From: Sipunculus nudus
Taxonomy: Eukaryota > Annelida > Sipuncula > Golfingiida > Sipunculidae
NCBI GenBank assembly: GCA_026874595.1
Contig: CM049307.1
Location: 5,911,579 to 5,975,578 of the forward strand
Direction: 5' to 3'
Length of the DNA: 64,000 nucleotides
A program made the translations under genes and the position numbers. The notes under the pieces were generated by a model. It was not told the DNA's origin and ran no database searches. It saw nothing but the letters and a program-made list of their open reading frames with translations. Position 1 is the stretch's first letter. Each line of letters starts with the position of its first letter. Below are positions 54,901 through 60,900 of the stretch, piece by piece.

Positions 54901-57900
54901 GATTTATATGATTAAATCAAGCTAAAATAAGCAGGTATTTTATCATGCTAATCACAGGTAACTATGCATGTAAATAATCCTGCTGTGTATGGAATAACAT
55001 AATTGGATATTTCTTTCTTTAATAGTGATTTTTTTTGGGGGGGGGATGTTTTCAATGAATACATCAATGTCAGGTACAAGATAAATTTAAAAGTTTATAC
55101 TTTCAAACTAATTTTGTGGTTAAGTTATGGGGAAAAGAAGGTATTCAGAACTTGTATATCATCAATGATTTTAAACTTACTGAGTCAGTTTGAGAGATCA
55201 GTGGGCCATTATAAAATCCACAGCTGACAAAACTTTTTATGGGTAATCCATTCACATAATATGCATAAACCAACAAACCAGTCCTTGTGCTACATTATAA
55301 ATTCATGGCACACCTTGACACACAGGTAATCCCAGGAGAGCGAGTACCTGAGTAACCTGATACAATGAGGGGTCAAAGTTCTTCACATTTCTTCAATGGA
55401 TTTGCAGTAGGCCCCTTGAGTGACCCTTTACACTGTCTGCTGATAACAGACACTGCTAATTGAGTTCACTGGATCTGTTCCAACAGCTCGCCAAGTCACC
55501 TGGATAAGGTGTATACCTGGTTGTTTACCTGTACACCTGCTGTGTGGTGTCTATACAACAGGTAAACATGTTTCTCAGATCAGGCAGGCTCGGCATACAT
55601 CCCCAGATGTCTAGCACATAATTCTCTTTGCAGGACCCAAAAATATCTAAATTACACTATAATGGTCCTTGGCATGAGAGATTCATAAAAGCATGTTACA
55701 AGTTTTTTGACAACTAACATTCAGTACACAATAAACAGTTATACCAATACTGTGGGGCTATAATTATCCCTATTTAACTGAACGCAGAGAAAGTACAGCA
55801 AACTGTGAAAATGAAAACATTCCTAGAGTGTCACGACCCAGATAAGAGATCAAAGGTATGAATGAACTGATAGAATTAGTTGTGAGGGAAAAGCACGTTC
55901 TGATGGCCTTTCATGTGATGAGTCACATCAGGTAAATGTGATATGTCAATAATACACACACAGAAGAAGGACTGACATGGATCATTCAGTTGGCGGTTGT
56001 ATTCAGGATAATCCTGGACCTGACACAAACACATAGAGGACACAGGGACCCACATGAATACCTGTGTTACTGCCAGCTGGAAAGACAAAGGTCTTCATAT
56101 ATTTCAGGTCCATACTTGAGAATTATGTGTTATTGTCAATAGCTTTGATCTTGTTGAAACTGTGACAATAACACTGCAATTTACTTTACTAGCTGCTGTT
56201 GATAAATAAGTGTTCATTTATTGGGCTGTCAGTCTATGCTAATATAATTAAAACATTAGCATGTGATATTTAGGTGTTTCTAAGAACTGCCAGGTAGATT
56301 CAGATGTCATGACAACATGGGGATGAGCATTGCCTTCAATTTATCATTTATAATCATATAATAATAATACTTATTTGTCTAACAGACTCCCTTGTTTAAC
56401 TGAGCATGGATTAGGGTCAATGCCCAGCTAACTCTATCTATTTCCCATCACTTCTGTGTTTGAGGTCAACAGATCTGTGCGCATGTTAATTTACATGAGA
56501 GAGAAATCCTTGTTAGTATTATCCAGAGCTGTGTGACCTCAAATACCGATGCTTCATGTATGATTCATCAGTGCACAAGGACAGACTCCATGGAATACAT
56601 TACCTGGCATAAGAATTTAGATTCAGGTGGCTGGGCACAGGGAGTCACACAGTTGATGAATATCTGAGGAACTGTCAATATGGGTGGGTGAAGGTGGAGC
56701 TGATCCAGCAGGGGATCTTCATCATGTAGATGGCGGGAGAAGGGTGGGGTGGGTGTAGCAGCAAGTCTACAAACTATACACACCTATAAACTGTCAATAT
56801 GGCTGGAAATAGGTTGGGCAAGGTAGCATGTAGTGACTGGCCAAGCCAATAAAATTTGATGGAATGTGCACACATTTATGCTGCATGATAAATGCAACAA
56901 GTGTCAAAGTATAACAAGAAGAACTTAATGCTGATAACATATATAGACCTCCTGAAAAATTCTTCTTCCTATGATAGTACTATGGCTTTTATAAACAGGA
57001 AAAAAAATCAAGTATGATCATTTGATGTTATAACAGAATCTCAAACTTAAGGATATATTGGCATGATCTCATTTGTTGAGTGTTAAAAAAGAGATGCCAG
57101 TATCATAGAAGTAACAGAAGTTTACCTTTGATGGGACCATCTCAAGTTAACCTAACATAGAGACATCTATAACACAGAGGCTGTCCATGGAGAAACGTTC
57201 CATGTTGAGACGAAGGAAATCCACATTCTTATGTGTAACATGACCTTCTTGGAGACATGAACAGTGATGACAGTGAGAGTATCACTTTAGATCTCAGTCT
57301 GTATATGTTAATTATAATATGTGACAACCATGTCTGAGTGACTGTGACATTGTCAGGGCCAACATATGACAGTGTCAGATTATATTTGCACCAATGTCAG
57401 AACAAGTGCATGATGTATCAGAACAAGGGACCTATGGGTCACGGCGCTCAGCTGTTATATATGATTAAAAAATATGATTTAGGAATGAGGCAATTGCTGG
57501 TTTGGTGTGGTAATAAATATAAGCTTTATTATGAGTTGTTGGTGTTTAGCTTATGTATGATTATGATATTATCTTTGGAGACAGGGAAGAGGATTGATTT
57601 CATTTATTTTATTAACAAATGGAGTACTATTGTCACACAGATTTTGACTTGGCCATATAACTTATAAGCAGAACAAATGATATAAGAGTTTAACTATTTA
57701 TTAAAAAAAAATTACAAATATTGTTCCAGATATAATTTTTTTTAAAAATAATAAGAGAATCTTATGATTTTTTAAAATGAAATATAACTGAAATGATTAT
57801 TATAATAATATTAAAGAATATATTCATGAATGCATTCATGAATACATTTTGAAAGTATTTGCACTGGTATTCATATACTTTCATTTTTACCTGAATTCCA

Positions 57901-60900
57901 ATTCTTTATGCAAGACATTTTATAATGGAGTACATATTCATATTCGTATTTAAATACAATTGCAAAGTTTTCCCACCATTACTGGCATTTATTCAGTTTT
58001 CACCAAACAATTATGTTGAGAATCAAGAATATACAAAATTCACACATTTAAATTATGATCAAAAGTACCTGGTTTTATGGCTTTTATTTATATTAAAAAA
58101 AAAAAATGTAATATATTCATTTTAGACTAATTTCACATCAATGTACACACTAGACACAGTAGGAATCTAGATTAGTAATATCAACTGCATCTTTGTCTAT
58201 CATTAATTTCCTTCATATGATCCCTAATGATTAGTAATGAATAATATGATTTACTTTTTTATCATTAAAATTGAACTGAAAAATACCATAGGTGACTGCA
58301 TGGTGTTATTTGGAGTACGTGACATTCTATCCATCGATACAAGATTCTTTTATCATCAGTAACTGCAAGCTGATTTCCTGTTATTATAAACTAACAAATT
58401 CTTTTTTATTTTTCTTTAATTTGTTATTAAAAAACAATGAAAAATCAATTAATTTATTGTTAATTGTTATGTTGTTGGTTAAAACTACTAGATGAGTTGG
58501 GTTGGACACCTGGATCAACTGTGGCTGGCCATAAGCTGCCTACCTGCAACAGTGTATGGCTCGCCTCAAGCATGCATAATTTGCTGAAACTTCAACAAGG
58601 TCAACATACAGGTGACTCAAGAGGGGCTGGAGAGAGTTAAGGTCTGACATGGTCTCATAAAAACATTAATAAAAGCTACAATTTTTGGCCAATTTCTTTC
58701 AGCTTTCTAAACTAAAAAGCTGAAATCCTTGTGTGCATGATATGAAAATTATATCAACCGTGCTCACAGGAAACAAATGTGCCATGGTCAAAGTTGGGCA
58801 AAATTTAAGGTACTAATTTTATATTTATACTAATAACATATAAAATTTGAAAATTCAGGACTAATTTGGGGTATTCAATTGAATCTTGATTAAATAATGT
58901 TACATCCCTGGCAAAAAAACTCTAGCTTCAGCAATCCCCTTGTTAAGGGAGTAAATATATTTCTTTACATAGTGCATTATGTTTGGGCCCATAACTTAAA
59001 ACAATTACGCAATACTGACATCATTTCTGGCATATGCATAGAGAATGTATAGAAAAATATGTATATTATATATGATTAAAGTCACATCAGTGGTTTTGAC
59101 ATTAGGCAGTCTTGAAGTGTAACAATGGGTTTTTAATGGAAAAATGAAGTTTTTCATTAATATCTCGAAGGTATTAAGTCCTAGTGACCAAATTCTTGGC
59201 ATGGTAGGGAATTTTGGAGACATCTAATTGTATGCCAAATTTTAGGAACTGAGAGCTGAAGCTGGGGAGCTGAGCTCTTGCAAACTGCATAACACTAGCT
59301 TGATGTAAACAATTTGTTACATGGTGCTTGAAAACTTGAATAAAATCTACAGTTTTTGATCAACTGGTTTCAAATTTTTGGTGTTAACAGACAAAATGCT
59401 AACAAAAACATGCTGAGAAAATTAAATCCACAGTACTTACAGTAAAAAAACGTGCCATGGTCAAAGTTGGGCAAAATTTAAGGTACCAATTTTTTATTTT
59501 TGTTAATATTTAAAAAAATTTAAAAGATTTTGATCTAATTTTGGGTATATAATTTAATTTTGATAAATTAATGTTATATTACAGGAAAAAAAGTCCATAG
59601 CTTTAACAAGTTTTGTGTTACGTGATCAAATATCTTTCCAGATTTTTTACAAAATGCATTATGTTTGGGCCCATAACTTTTTTAAATTATATAATACAGA
59701 CATAATTTCTGGCATGTACATAGGAACTATATAGAAGAATATTTATGGTAAATATGAGGGAAAACAGATGAGTGGTTTTGATATTAGGCAGTCCTGAAGT
59801 GTGAAAATAGGTTTTTAATAAAAAATTGAGGTTTTTCCTTAATTTCTCAAAGGAACGAAGTCGCAAAGACCCAGTTTTCGGCTTGGTAGGAGATCTTGGG
59901 GACATCTAACATTATGCTGAATTTTGGATTCCTAGGTCTTACGGTTTCAAAACGTGCCACATCTACGGACGGACGGACGGACGGACGGACGGACGGACAG
60001 ACGGACGGACGACGGACAATGGACCACGACTATAGCTCAGATGACTTATAGTCAGCTGAGCTAAAAATGAACACAACATATGGATCATAAATTTTACCTT
60101 TTTGTTCCTTAGATATGAGCTGAAATATCATTCAACTTATACATGAAACAAACTGGTTCCTGCACAGGGTGCAGATAAGATAATTTAATAACAACAGCAA
60201 GATGTATGTGCAGGTTCCACTGGTAATCAAGTTGGTCAATATAAATAAGTTGTCTTTGTTTATGGCTGTCACATACAGCTACACAGGAGACTGATGATGC
60301 TGAGCATGAGTGTGGACAGGTCAGTGACACCTGGCAGCTCAGTTGTCATGGTGATTAATTAGTGGACTGCCAGGTGATGAGTAAGTGTTAGAGCTGAATC
60401 ACAGCTGGTATTTCCAGGTTGAGATCATGGCTCTAAAAGCTATGCTACAGGATCACCGGAAGGACAGAACAAGGAGCAAGGTCTATGATAATGTACAGCT
60501 AATGGCCCTGCATGGCAACCAACTGTCTGCTGTATATAATAATTAAAGACAGTCAGCTGGCATTTATACAAACAAGATGGTTACAGGTTTACAGCTAATA
60601 GCCACATTAGTGGATCCTTTGAAAACCTGTGACACTTACATGTCAGCTGTCTCAAGTACTTCCTCATGACATGACACATCTATTTAAAATGTTCTGCCAA
60701 TTATCTCCATTATGTGGTTCTTCACTGAAAGTACCTTATACCTGGCACATGAAACAGTGATATGTTGCTGGACTTTCACAATAAACAGCAGTGGTATAGT
60801 TACTGCCAGTGATAACTGTCTAAGAGTAAAAAATTCCTTCTCACTGGCCATGGTTTTACATTAATATTTGATGATGACACCTTACACTTATATATTTAAG

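Larger units (their letters stand above)
57422..60068 (+). mobile_element. 2.65 kb element with (ACGG)n and terminal hairpin
   Basis: The 5' end AACAAG...CGCTCAGCTG is shared with 13919. The 3' end has (ACGG)n at 59965-60016 and a hairpin at 60033-60063: outer arms TAGCTCAG / CTGAGCTA, one A/G mismatch, inner TGACT / AGTCA, loop TAT. The 5' GCTCAGCTG (57446-57454) is complementary to CAGCTGAGC of the hairpin arm. Inside are two copies of a ~675 bp module. No coding capacity seen. Confidence 0.65.
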
